Shown here: piece by piece, positions 1-10,502 of the stretch
How the letters are laid out: every line of letters begins with the position of its first letter
Position numbering within the stretch: the first letter of the stretch is position 1
Assembly (NCBI GenBank): GCA_043228905.1
Contig: JBHGNT010000012.1
Coordinates: forward strand, 13,950,001-14,014,000
DNA: 64,000 bases
Origin: Azolla caroliniana
Lineage: Eukaryota; Polypodiophyta
Reading direction: 5' to 3'
The notes under the pieces: model-generated
What the model saw: only the letters and a program-made list of their open reading frames with translations
The model's database searches: none
Told to the model about the DNA's origin: nothing
Position numbers and translations under genes: made by a program

Positions 1-26
1 TGGACGAGCATTTCAGAACACATGCT

Positions 27-896
27 GTGTCCGAAATATCGAGTAATGAAGGTGCAAGCATGAGGGAAGCTTGCGTGATCAAGGGATGTAAAGAGTGCGA
101 GCTCGACGTGATTGAGGCGGTAGCCACGAGAAACGACATCAAGTCGCAGATGGCTAAGGAAGAGTTCACGGCGGATGACCGTGTCGAGACTTTCCCAACA
201 CTTGATCTAGAGACTTGGGAAGTTGCGTCCGAGAGCCAACATGAGACCCAAGAGACGGAAAGTGGTGGGGAAGAAAATATTGAAGACAATGCGAATAACA
301 ACATTGAGCGAAAGATGGCTACGGATGAGAAGACGGTGACCGATGGTGTCGAGGTTCTCCCCACATTTCTTCCTGAGACTTCGGCAGTTGTGCCCGAGTA
401 TCAACGTGAGACCGGAGAGACGGAAGGTGACGGCAAGAAATCGAAGGACCAAAGTGGCAATGAGGACGATAACCACAGACGAAGGGATCCCTCCACACTG
501 GTTCCGAAGACTTCGGCAGTTGTGCCCGAGAGCCAACGTCAAACCGGAGAGATGGAAGGTGGCAGCGAGGAGATGAGGGTCGAAGCCGGCGCATACAGAG
601 GAACGGTTGCCAACAAGGAGGCCAAAAACAAAGCTACAATAGAGTTCGATGAAGAGCCAAAGAGCGGCAAGAAAGGAAGAACCGGAATACAATCCGGATG
701 GAAGATGACTCGGTTGGTATTCCGACCCGAACGGAAGCCGACCCGGACGAGAGTTGATCAACCAGGCCCGACCCAACTGAAAACCGGACAGAAACTAACC
801 CGGACGAAAGTCGATCATCTAAGTCCAATTCGGCCGAATGTGAATCCGAACGAAGGCCGACCAAGCCAGAAGTTGATTGGTCGAGATCGATCCTGA
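27..896 (+). CDS. Low-complexity reading frame upstream of a Trp-family-type LTR
   Basis: Open frame of 289 codons rich in Glu, Arg, Thr, Gly and Ser, with no domain I recognise. It contains an imperfect internal repeat: a unit with ETSAVVPE followed by a QR(E/Q)TGE motif occurs twice (about residues 117-132 and 160-175), with a more diverged copy about residues 61-77. The C-terminal quarter is basic, with repeated TRTRVDQ/TRTKVDH-like units. It lies just before a purine tract and LTR of the same type as elements B, E and G, where those copies carry the integrase C terminus, so it may be an accessory region peculiar to this element. A second open frame follows at 903-1343 and runs into the LTR. 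Product and expression are unknown; it could be a chance open frame in simple-sequence DNA. Confidence 0.35.
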   Translation: MSEISSNEGASMREACVIKGCKECELDVIEAVATRNDIKSQMAKEEFTADDRVETFPTLDLETWEVASESQHETQETESGGEENIEDNANNNIERKMATDEKTVTDGVEVLPTFLPETSAVVPEYQRETGETEGDGKKSKDQSGNEDDNHRRRDPSTLVPKTSAVVPESQRQTGEMEGGSEEMRVEAGAYRGTVANKEAKNKATIEFDEEPKSGKKGRTGIQSGWKMTRLVFRPERKPTRTRVDQPGPTQLKTGQKLTRTKVDHLSPIRPNVNPNEGRPSQKLIGRDRS

Positions 897-1286
897 CAGA
901 AGTTGAGCCGGCCGAGACAGAGGTCGAAGCAAACGAGCCACGACATCCAGTCAAGGTTGTTGAGCATAAGGAAAGGCAAGCATGAGACGAGAAAGGATGA
1001 TAAAGGAAAGTTAAGTGACCAAGGAGATGGCCGAGATGAAGGTGGCACATGCACGAGGCATGAAGCGTTATGCTCGGGAGTAGCACAGGGAGCCATGACA
1101 ACTAGACATGGCAATAAAAAAGGTGAGCGAATGATATGGTGGATCGGATGGCAACGACAGTTCGAAGTAGACGACAAAAAGACGGTGCAGACGAGGCACA
1201 AGAAAGGAGGAAATCAAACACCAACCACCTTTGACCCTTCCACATCACTCTTTTCTTCTTGGCACATACCGGAGGATGTGCGGTTT

Positions 1287-1298
1287 GGTGGGGGTGGA
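1287..1298 (+). other. Polypurine tract of element 1
   Basis: The purine-rich GGTGGGGGTGGA stretch immediately precedes the LTR start TGTCGTGA. The same tract, with at most small changes, precedes the 3' LTRs at 28007, 38141 and 53787, so it is the plus-strand primer site of this gypsy family. Confidence 0.75.
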
Positions 1299-1424
1299 TG
1301 TCGTGATGTGGCATGTCTAGTGCGAGAAAAACTCAAAAATTGAGGATCCACACACATTTCACGAATACTTGTAAAAATGAAAATAAATAAACCTAGGTCA
1401 CAATGGCATTGAGTGCATGTAGAG

Positions 1425-1495
1425 GGTTGCAAGTAGGATTTGAACCTTGCACCTCTAAGGTAAGAGGCAATTACCTTACCACTAAAGCTACTACT
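1425..1495 (-). other. tRNA-like (pol III box A/box B) module inside the LTR
   Basis: Read on the minus strand, this stretch has a box-A-like TAGCTTTAGTGG near its 5' end and a box-B GGTTCAAATCC about 45 nt later. The spacing and overall shape are those of a degenerate tRNA. It is not a functional tRNA gene: acceptor pairing is poor and it is embedded in an LTR. It may be a captured tRNA or SINE head. Confidence 0.5.
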
Positions 1496-1673
1496 AAGTG
1501 CTTTAGATGTTCTATATTTCTTTCTCATATTCAGTATTCCGTAGGAAACGAACGAACAAAACCGTGTACACAAAACCACGGTTTTAAGCCCATGGTTTCC
1601 TACATGTCACAAAGAAAAACTGTGTGCACAGAAACCATGGCTCCAAGCCCATGGTTTTGTGCATGTACAAACC

Positions 1674-1680
1674 TATAAAA
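1674..1680 (+). promoter_or_regulatory. LTR TATA box
   Basis: TATAAAA sits in the middle of the element 1 LTR, just downstream of two imperfect copies of an AAGCCCATGGTTT-containing unit that could act as upstream elements. The placement is typical for an LTR promoter; activity is not shown by sequence. Confidence 0.45.
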
Positions 1681-1961
1681 CCCCTAGTACGGCTTGTGTA
1701 AGGGGGGGCTCAATATGATATGACCATCATCATCACCATCAATAATATAAGCTTCTATTTCTTCTTCTTCGCATCTATCTTGTAATTATTTATCTACTTC
1801 TGAAAGTGTACAATCTTCAATCTTCTCAAGTGTAATAGGTCTTCCTCCAATCTTACATTCACATCGTCCTCTTCTCAATACCTTGACGGACATCCTCCTT
1901 GGTCCAAGACCCCAGTGATCCCGCTCAAGCGAAGCACGCTCGCACGCGCATCTTCGTGACA

Positions 1962-3740
1962 ACGGAACGGGAAGCTCTAGGGATGATCTACAGTGTGACA
2001 AAGTTTCGGCATTATTTATTTGGAAGGAAGTTTTCCTTCCATATAGATCATTCGACACTCCTCTACCTGGTGTCCAAGGCATCACTCACCGGTAAGTTGG
2101 CCCGGTGGACCTTACTGTTACAGGAATTCGAGTTCAAAATATTCCACTGACCCGGTATACAGCATGCCGTAGCGGATTATTTAAGCCGATTAGAGTCTGG
2201 AGAGACGGGCGACGGAGTAGCGGACGAGTTTCCGGATGCGGAGTTGTTTCGAGTCACTACAGAAACGGCAGCAGATAAAATGGTGGCATAGGAAGACAAG
2301 TGGCTCACAAATATGCACCAGTTTCTGAGCACAGGACTGCCTCTGGAGGAGATGAACCGGGACGAAAGGAAACGCCTGGCGGTGCAAAGCCAACATTTTT
2401 GCTTACTGTGAGACACACTTTACCACAAGGGCGCAGACGGCATATGGAGACGAGCTGTGCGCAACGATGAAAAGGACCTCATACTGAGGGAAGCCCACTG
2501 CGGAGTTGCCGGAGGTCACTATGCCGGAGATGCGACGGCCAGGAAAATATGGCAAAGTGGCCTATGGTGGCCAACTACATTAAGAGATGCTGTACGGTAC
2601 GCAAAAGAATGTGACCTATGCCAGCGAATGGGCCAGCCAACGGAGCAAGCTCAAATGCCACACCAACCTGTACTACCACTCGAACCATTCCAGAAGTGGG
2701 GGCTGGACTTTGTTGGACCGTTCAAACCACCGACAATGAGAACAGGTAATTGGTACGTCATCGTCGCGACGGATTACTGCACGAAATGGGTGGAGGCCAA
2801 AGCCTTAAGAGACAACACCGTTGCGTCAATGGCAAAATTTCTATATGAATACATCTGGTGCTGTTACGGATGCCCAATCGAATTAATAAGCAACCAAGGG
2901 GGGCAGTTTCTCGACCAAGTAGTTGAAAGCCTGACGACATTCTATGCCGTTGTCCATAAACGGAGCACACCGTACTATCCGCAAGCAAACGGGATAATTG
3001 AGTCGATGAACAAAACGCTCCAGAATATCCTCCAGAAGATCGTCAACGAAAACCAAACGGATTGGGATACCAAGCTACATAGCACGCTTTGGGCATACCG
3101 GACAACATACAAAACGAGCATCCGAACAACACCGTTCCGGTTAGCGTTCAGACTAGTGGCGGTCATGCCGGTGGAATTCCAAGTACCAAGCTTACGGATC
3201 CAGCTACGGGAACGGCTGAACGAGAAGGAGTCGGAGGCAATACGGTTAACAACGTTGTGTGAACTCGAGGAACAACGACTGGCAAGCATCCTGCACTTAG
3301 AATTGGAACAACGGTGACGGAAAGCATTTGTCGACCGGCACAGGAAAGGAAATGAAAAAATGTTCAAAATCGGCAAGCCGGTGTTAGTATTTCAGACCTG
3401 GATGGGCAAGATGCCGGGTAAACTACGGTTTAGATGGACCGGCCCGTATTGGCTGACACGTTAGTATAATGGGTCCTACTAGTTAGGGACACTTGCCGGC
3501 GAAGTGCTAGGCAAATGGGTCAACGGATTCAAATTGAAGCCATATAGAGGACCGATGCCCAAGAACCCATTTGAGCAAAGGACCGACACCGGATCGGGAA
3601 CCGGTATGGAAACGGCAACCTATGAGGGAAACGGCAACCACCAAGACGGAGGAGACGGAAAGCCGGTAACTGGGGAGAATGAGGCGACGACAAACTGTAA
3701 TGAGGCCGGTAAGGGTCCGATAGGACCAACGGACAAGTAA
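1962..3740 (+). pseudogene. Gypsy RNase H (C-terminal) and integrase, broken
   Basis: The first part encodes the RNase H end (TEREALGMIYSV, then the HIDHSTLLYL segment) and continues through an ADYLSRLESGE linker to integrase. Stop codons fall at about 2146, 2289, 2409 and 3315. Integrase shows the HHCC zinc site (HCGVAGGH, then CDLC), first Asp in WGLDFVGP, second position in ISNQGGQF and Glu in NGIIESMNK. The second catalytic residue is therefore Asn instead of the usual Asp. A GPY/F module (RWTGPYWL, about 3434) and an NGFKLKPYRGPMP tail end the protein near 3740. The fold is still readable but this copy cannot be active. Confidence 0.85.
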
Positions 3741-4095
3741 CCTCACACTACATTAAAAAAAAAAAAAACGAAGTAATCATGCAAAAGCGAGGTATGAACG
3801 GACAAGAGAGCGAGGAGCGAAAAGGTACGTAGTGGGCATTTAAGCGCCGCCACAGGACATAATGCTATTTTAGTACACGACGCTCGAAAAAGGCGCCTGA
3901 ATGCATAGAGAAAAACCACAGTGCATGGAGACCCTCTCCTTTCGCGAACCCAAGAGCACAGAAGCACCAAGGCGTTGGAAGATCATCAGACGAGAACCTA
4001 CGCACAGAGAACCCCCACTTTCTGAACTCTCTCTCTCTCACTCTCACTCTCATCACCATCCAACCTCGCCACCACAATCCGACCTCGACACAGAC
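3741..4095 (+). other. Spacer between pol and accessory frame of element A
   Basis: Holds an A-rich run at 3755-3768 and a CT-rich stretch (4021-4050) just before the accessory ATG at 4096. The accessory frame is open back to 3901, but the conserved-looking protein starts at 4096. No RNA gene or promoter is evident; the CT-rich leader could belong to a subgenomic or spliced message. Confidence 0.4.
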
Positions 4096-6898
4096 ATGGA
4101 CCCGCAAACGCTGTCGGAAGCCGCCAAGAAATGGCTAAAGCAACACGGGCTCGAGGGCTTCTTGACGATTATGGAGGCACCGCCACACAAAGAAGCCGAC
4201 AAGGTGATCAAAGAAATCGACACAGAGGTCATAACGGAGGAGGCGATCCGTGCGTTAACAGGCCTTCCGGAGGGAGGCATATTCACGATCGACAATCCGA
4301 CCTCGGAGCAACTCATCAAGTATTTTGGTGAGTACTCCCTAGCCAGCAAGGGCTACCGGACACAGGGCGACGGAGATATGCTGTTCCGCGAGATTGACCG
4401 TGTGCTCCACGAATACGGCCATGTGTACCCTAGACCCCCTGTCATGCCGTAGAACCGGGCAGGGATGATCATCGCCACTTATGAAGGGATCAAGGTGGAT
4501 TGGCCGGTATTGATCGCAGACGGTTTGTGTGCGGCGATCGAGATCGTCAGAGGAAAAGACAGCAAAGAAGGTCGAGACGGACGGAAGATATGGCATGTAG
4601 TAACGCAGTGGCTCACCTTGCTTGTGCCACCCGTCCAGCCCGTCTAGCCCAAGAAGCGGGGAAGAGTGGCGGACGGCACCCCAAAGACTGCTTCCAAAAG
4701 ACAACAGATGTTGGCCTCTAAGGCCACTAAGGGGAAGGCAACGGACGCAGAACAGGCGGGAAAGGAGAACGCCAGCCGGAAGCGGCCAACGGATGCGCAG
4801 GAGGAACCACCAGTACGGCCCGTAAAGATTACACTCCACCAACCGATGAATAGAGAAGTGGACCCCTTGGCGGCGAAACTCAATGCCGGGACTCAGGAAG
4901 AGGAAATAGAGGAGGAGCCTACAGAGCACCTCCAACGACGGTCGTCGGCAAGGACCGTTGAGGCAGCCGGGAAACGTTCGGACCCTCAGACGGAGGGAAC
5001 ACCGGCTCCCCATACTGAGACTCCCACGCCAAGGGAGGAACCGGAGCCAGTGCGCATGGCACCGGAATCAGAAGCCCCCGCACCACCGGTACCACCGGCA
5101 AGTCTCGTACCGCCAGAGCCGGAAAGGTCAATGCAGTCTCCCTCGGCCAACCAAGAAGAAGCGCAAGGGGAACCAGGACAGCAGGGTGGTCCACGGGCAG
5201 AAACGGAATTGCAACTCGGCGCAATCAGGCGGGACCACCCACCCACAAGCGAGCCTATCGTCAAACCTCCGTGCAAGCGCAACAACAATGCACCGGTAGC
5301 CTGTGGCTCCGGTGGATAGGCGAACAGATTGCCGGAGCAGTGGGGTATATTGAGGCGGAAGAAAGAGCGCAAAGCGAACAGTTGCTCGTCACAACCGAAC
5401 AACTAGAGACGGCCCGGTCCAGAATCCGGTGCCTTGAAAAAGACTTGGATCAGGTCTCGGCAGAAATGGCCAAAATGGCCTTAACGGCAACACAGATCCA
5501 AGCACCGGTGACTTCGGTAAGTGTACAGAATAAAGAAACAGACCAACCTATACATACTAATAAGACCCCGGCAACGGAAACCGTTCCAGAGAGAGATGCG
5601 GTGCAAGCCCAGGAGCTTGCGGAATTGAGAGATGAACTTGCCGCACAAGAAGCGCTAAGGACCCGTGAACGGGAATTGAAGATGGCGGCCGAAGCAGAAT
5701 TAAAGAAGATTGTTGAGAACCTCCGCCGGGCAGAGGAGAGCCTCCGGAAAGGCCATCAAGCTTACGACCGGCTAAGGGAGGAAAAAGACAAAGTGCTGCA
5801 GGAAAAGGACAAGCTGTGGAAGACGGCGGAAACGGAAATTGAACGGCTAAAGGAGGAGCTCCGCCAGCAGAATGACCGCAAGGACCGGGCCCGTCGACAG
5901 ATCAACGTACGGCTCAAGCATAAGACAGATGATTTTTAGCACCTGCACCGGGACTACAAACAGCTGGAAACAGAGCATAAGGAACGGATGGCCGAGCTCC
6001 GGCAGGAAGTTGATCAGGCCGCGACGAGGCTCGCCGACGAAAGAGCGGAAAATACAAGACGGTTGGACGAGGCGGAGAAGGTCCGGATGGAGCTCCAGAG
6101 TCAGCAACAGGAAAAAAGGGAGAGAGCGACAACGGTATTGCAAAAATTACAAAGCACATATCAAGGGAAATTGACGCATTACAAGGAGTAGGCGGACGAC
6201 AACGTCAAAATCATCATGCAATTGAAGGAGGAACGACAAGCTGCGGAGATCAAATCGCAGATGGGAACGGGTCGGATTCAGTGCATCCTTCGAGCATGGC
6301 TGAATCAGACAAAACGCTTGATTGACGAAAGCTCCGTAAGATGATGGACAAAGTGGGCACAAAATACGGTGGAACTCTAATTGCTACGGGCAGACGTGGA
6401 AAACCGGCGGAAGGAAGGAGATGATTGTTACACGTTGACTTCCGAGGACTTCACCGCCATACGGGACGAGCTGGCCGAAGACTTCCAAGTCCTGGCAGAT
6501 GAACAGCTGGTGCAGGTCCGACAACTCGTAGCTTAGCTAGTCGATGATAGGCCGGACGCTCAAATCCAGTTTGAGAGCTACGAGCGGTCCCAGGTTCGGG
6601 AAGAAAAAGCACGGGAAGCGACAACGGTTAACCTTAGTGATGAGGAACCGTCACCGGACGAGGACCAGGCCGGAACCAGTCAACCGGAGACCATTGTGAC
6701 GGAGGGAGCAACGACGGTAACGCTGGTGTCAGAGCAACAAACGGAGGAGCAGCCGCAGCAGCCACCAACGGACCAGTCGCAACAGCCATCAATGGAGCAG
6801 CAGCAACAACAACCACAACAACAACAACAACAACCAATTCCAGATGAACCATTGGAGACTCTTGAACAAAGCATTCTGGATATTTTGGACGAAGAATA
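4096..6898 (+). pseudogene. Long sense accessory protein downstream of integrase (coiled coil, poly-Q)
   Basis: About 934 codons, broken by one frameshift near 5270-5300 and about seven in-frame stops (for example 4450, 4645, 5937, 6189). Reading across the breaks, the order is: a globular N-terminal part beginning MDPQTLSEAAKKWL; a segment with KVDWPVLIADGLCAAIE; a Pro/Glu-rich low-complexity linker (about 4700-5250); a long charged coiled coil rich in EELR/AEL heptads (about 5340-6260); a Gln-rich tract (6760-6835); and the terminal motif ETLEQSILDILDE. The C-terminal half is shared with element F. Its place resembles the env-like or extra frames of Athila/Tat-type gypsy elements, but I see no signal peptide or membrane segment, and I assign no function. 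Confidence 0.65.
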
Positions 6899-6982
6899 GC
6901 AAGGGTCGGAAGGTGGATTCGACGTACAAGGTTCTGTCCCACGGGCGTGCCATGTGTTACCGGCCGGCAAAGGAGTCTAGAG

Positions 6983-7387
6983 TGTGAAACGAAGGAGTTA
7001 TTTAATTATTAAGGAATGGTTGTAAGTGAGCTATTAGTGTGGATGGACGGACCGGAATTGGTATGCCGTTCCGGATCCGGACCGATCCCGAACAGGTGCG
7101 GATGGCACCGTTTTGTACTACAAACCGGAAACCTATTTAAAGGCCCGGATACAATGTAATGTAGAGCGGATAATTAATGAAGCTTAGTGTTTTTATCTCT
7201 GTGTTAATTGCCGTTCTGCATTCATTGTTATATCTTACGCGTGTGATTATTAAGGACGATCTTGCTAAGTAACCTAATTAAGTCGGATTAATCATTGAGC
7301 CTAATCCTCTTGCCGTAACACCCCTTTGGTGAAGTGTCTTCCGTAGACACCCTGTGTTAGGCCATTGTCCAGCCCTAAGAGTTAACA
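6983..7387 (+). repeat. 3' LTR of element A
   Basis: 405 bp, TGTGAAAC to GTTAACA. It aligns throughout with the LTRs of element F (reverse strand, 39386-39791 and 51483-51840), including the shared 'ggtatgccg' block and the 'cctgtgttaggccattgtcc' end. The purine-rich run before it (GGCAAAGGAGTCTAGAG) is the likely plus-strand primer. The next base begins LINE sequence, so either A inserted in the LINE or the junction is a rearrangement; only one flank is visible. Confidence 0.8.
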
Positions 7388-9203
7388 GGAACTTCAAGGC
7401 CAAGATATTTGAAGCTTTCCACACATTCAAGTGACTCATTGTTGTACATAATGCATACTTTATCTCTTTTTTGGCTCTTCACAAGCATAATCATTGTTTT
7501 AGAGCTATTGACACTTAATTTAGTAATCCATGCAATTTTTTTCCAATGCCTTCATAAGCTTTTGTGCATCTCCTAAAGTATTTGCAAAAAGCACTACATC
7601 ATCTGCATATAGCAAAAGCATAATCACAACATTCCCAATGACAACTTCTTCAACACATTCTTCCTTTGCAAACTTGGTAACCATTTCTTCCAATTCATCA
7701 ATGCATAGACCAAATACTGTTGGTGAAAGTGGGCATCCTTGCTTAACACCAATAGTGTTTTTGAAAAAATCTGAAAGTCTATCTCTCATATGCACACAAC
7801 ATATAACCTTCTCATAAATTTAGGAAATTGCAAGCATATATTCACTTGGCACCTCAAGTTCTTCCATTCGCCTCCAAAGATGCTCACGAGGTACCATATG
7901 TTACGGGCATGACCATTTAATATCCCGTGGTGAGAATTTACCGTAGTATTCTATACACGTGGATAAGTGTGAGGGTTAAACGAGAGTGTAAAGAAGGGGA
8001 GGATTACTTTTAATCCTCGGGATTGAGACAACCCATTAGGTCAAGTGTGAACTTGCCTGGGGGCCTTGGGTATCGCTATAAATAAGAGGCCTAGCTACCC
8101 TCATTTAATCATCTTTTTGACTACATCAAGACTCTGCTCTTGTGGTGGGTCAACTCTTGTAGCGAGCGCGCCAACACCAGGTACGACTCGACGCCACGGC
8201 GGTGGTATGGGACACCGATCGAGGCTCGAGTCCGTCTCGATCCCTTCGCTCGGGGGTGGTCGGGTGGATCGGCACCCTTCTTTCTTTTTCTCCTTTCTAT
8301 CTATCATTTGTTTATCCTTATTTTAAGCTTACTTTAGTACTTAGATCTCTAATACCATATCAAAAGCTTTCTTGAAGTCTACAAAGCAACAATATAAACC
8401 TTTACCTCTAAGGCGACTTTCCTCCATTAATACTCGAAGGGTGACAAGATGATCAATGGTGCTATGGTGTTTTCGAAAGCCAGCTTTTCCGTAAGATCTC
8501 TTACCATTTTTTTCAGCCCAACCCATACACTTATCTTTGATTCCATTATACATCAAAATTGTTTTTCCATTAATGAGCCAACCATGATGGTTTGATAGTT
8601 GTTTACATTATTGACATCTCCACCTTTATGTAAAGGTTTGATCCAATTTGTAGTCCAATCGTACGTCATACCATGTTGCAACACAACATTAAACATATCG
8701 CTTATCCATACATGTGCTTCCTTTCCTATCCATTTGAGCATTTCAACCTTTATACATTGAAGATCTCTTGCATTTCGAGAGGCCAATTTCTTAAGTTCTA
8801 TGCATATATCTTCACTTGTAAAGAAGGGAGACATATGTAAAAGAGAACCATAACACATCATCTTTCCGGCAAGAGATAGCTCATATAAATTCTTACAATG
8901 CATAGACAAGTCATGAAGAGTTAAGTCACCATAACTCTCAACATGTTTCCCCTTTAGATTTCCCCAAAATTTAGCACATGCATGTGCTTTTTCTTTCGTT
9001 TGGATAAATTGTTGAGTAACTTCCCATATTCTTCTCTTTCTTTGAATAAGCCTTTTACACTCATGCAAATGCTTTTGGTATTTCTCTTTATCCTTAACTA
9101 CATCCAAAACCATAAGGCACTTTCGAGCTTCACGACATTCTTTATCAAACCATTTTTTCCTAAGTTTCTTGGTGCATTTTCTAGAGTCTTCTAAGACCAA
9201 ATT
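7388..9203 (-). pseudogene. LINE reverse transcriptase remnant, split by a solo LTR
   Basis: Minus-strand non-LTR retrotransposon. From right to left it encodes a pre-RT region (KKWFDKECREARK at the start), RT motifs including AGFRKHHSTIDHL and YCCFVDFKKAFD, then after the inserted LTR PREHLWRRMEEL, GVKQGCPLSPTVFG, the catalytic LLYADDVVLFA and FKYLGLEVP. The YADD aspartates are intact, but there are stops (for example ISLIYEK region near 7820, and QTIMVGS region near 8560). Removing 7899-8354 plus one CCATA copy rejoins FDMV to PREHLW in frame. The 3' end is lost at 7388. Confidence 0.85.
7899..8354 (+). repeat. Solo LTR of the chromovirus L family
   Basis: 456 bp, flanked by a perfect 5-bp target duplication CCATA (7894-7898 and 8355-8359). 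It matches the LTR at 58809-59262 along its length, from TGTTACGGGCAT to the CTCTAA end, with the final CA changed to TA. A TATAAATA box is at 8077-8084. The insertion lies inside a LINE RT codon stretch; recombination between two LTRs probably removed the internal region. Confidence 0.9.
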
Positions 9204-9737
9204 TGATCAATGAGACAATTGGTCACAACAAAATGGGATGTATACCCAATCATTGAAAAATAAAAATAAAATAAAACTTAGATAAAAGAGTTCTAGTATT
9301 GTACAAAAGGTGTTATGGTGTAAAATATTCCATAAAGGAAATGGCTATATGCTAGGCCTAGTTTCATTTCCATCCAAGTCTCTTGAAAAGGAGTGGGAGG
9401 TGAAAGGGTTTCGATGTGGGTATGGCCTGTGGTCCCGATGTAAAAGGTACCCCAACCATAGGTTTTAGGCAATGTAACTCACGTTCCCTTATCTTCTTAA
9501 TTTCTTCTACACAATGAGTTACTTTGAGACTCGGCATCTGAGGGTGTTAGGTTGTTCTTTGGTTTTCTACTTTAGTGTGGGAGAAGTGGAGTGGTGCAGT
9601 ATGTCCACGCTCATCGTACCATCCTGTCCTTGAAATATTTCATTGGTTACATGTTGGTGAATATTAGAAAGATTATGGTTTGCATTTTGTAGCTTATTCG
9701 ATGTATGTTGTTTTTGCTTGAAGATATATCTGCCTAG
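9204..9737. other. Non-coding stretch between LINE remnants
   Basis: AT-rich, with no protein similarity I can recognise on either strand. Removing element N joins it to the LINE C-terminal sequence at 16744, so it may be the 3' untranslated part of that LINE copy or the 5' leader of the LINE at 7388-9203. Confidence 0.4.
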
Positions 9738-10486
9738 TGATAGGGTGTATAAGATAATAGATAGTTATACACTATATGAGGGTTTGACCAAACCGATTAG
9801 ATGGAGTTGAAAATCATAATATATTATATAGCTCTAGGTAATTATGATTAGAGAGTATAACTCAAGAAACTAAGAAAAAAGATAGAGAAAGCGAGCAAGA
9901 AATAAGAATGTTCTGATATTCCAACATCAAGAGAATACAAAGGAGACAAACTCCACATTGAACTAAAACCAAAGACCTTCCTCTTCTAAGACACTTCCTC
10001 TTCCACAAAGACACTTCTTCCTAACACTCCTCATCCACTCTTTGACCTTCACTCTTAACCCCCCTCCTCACTAATATCACTTCTTCTTTTATAACCTTCC
10101 TCTTCTTATCCACGTTCATGCTATTTTTAGAAGCTTTTTATCTCCCTATTTTTAGCTATGACACATCGACCTTCTAATCGTCATATCTCCCTCATCTGAT
10201 ATCCAAATTAAGCGATTTAAAAAGCTATAGAAAGCTCTTTTTACAGGCTTTCTAATCCATATTTAAACGTGATATTTGGATAAAAAACCAGGGAGTTATG
10301 ACCATTCTATTTTTACTGTTTTTTATAGTCTGCGTTTTCTCTTTTTACTTTTCTCTTGGTCTCGTACTTTTACTTTTGACTTCTTCCCTAAGGTCTTAGT
10401 TCGTGTTCTTATCCTCAAAAGGTGAATTATCTATACTTTATATTCTCCTAATGTTCAATGGCTTAGATTCTAAAAACACTTTCACA
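9738..10486 (-). repeat. 3' LTR of element N
   Basis: 749 bp. On the element strand it starts TGTGAAAG and ends CCTATCA. Preceded on the minus strand by the purine tract. It differs from the 5' LTR by three substitutions that I could find. Confidence 0.95.
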
Positions 10487-10502
10487 TTTAGCCCTCCCCC
10501 TT
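10487..10502 (-). other. Polypurine tract of element N
   Basis: On the minus strand, AAGGGGGAGGGCTAAA directly precedes the 3' LTR start TGTGAAAG, the expected plus-strand priming site. Confidence 0.85.

Larger units (their letters stand above)
1299..1961 (+). repeat. 3' LTR of element 1 (Trp-primed gypsy type)
   Basis: About 663 bp, starting TGTCGTGATG and ending CGTGACA, the terminal pattern shared with the LTRs of B, E and the solo LTR at 19201. Near its end it has the family signature 'ggtccaagacccc' followed by 'cccgc'. A TATAAAA box lies at 1674-1680, preceded by two imperfect copies of a roughly 55-bp unit containing AAGCCCATGGTTT. The LTR ends inside the RNase H region of element A, whose codons resume immediately, so element 1 was inserted into A. 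Its 5' half and the other copy of the target duplication lie left of the window. Confidence 0.75.
1962..7387 (+). mobile_element. Ty3/gypsy element A, 5' part outside the window
   Basis: Decayed gypsy element in the order RNase H, integrase, long accessory frame, 3' LTR. Its RNase H is cut at the left by element 1, so RT, protease, gag and the 5' LTR should lie beyond the left edge of the window. The RNase H runs straight into the integrase linker without a second RNase H. Element F (39386-51863, minus) is a relative: their LTRs match over about 405 bp and their accessory proteins share the same C-terminal half. The right end abuts a minus-strand LINE at 7388. Confidence 0.85.

Noticed and set aside
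207-776. Antisense frames opposite the element 1 low-complexity region
   Set aside because: Ser/Leu-rich translations of the repeat complement, with no domain.
1425-1495. A functional tRNA gene
   Set aside because: Acceptor stem does not pair well and the module is embedded in an LTR; called tRNA-like only.
3755-3768. A run as a retroposon poly-A tail
   Set aside because: No target duplication flanks it, and element A sequence continues on both sides.
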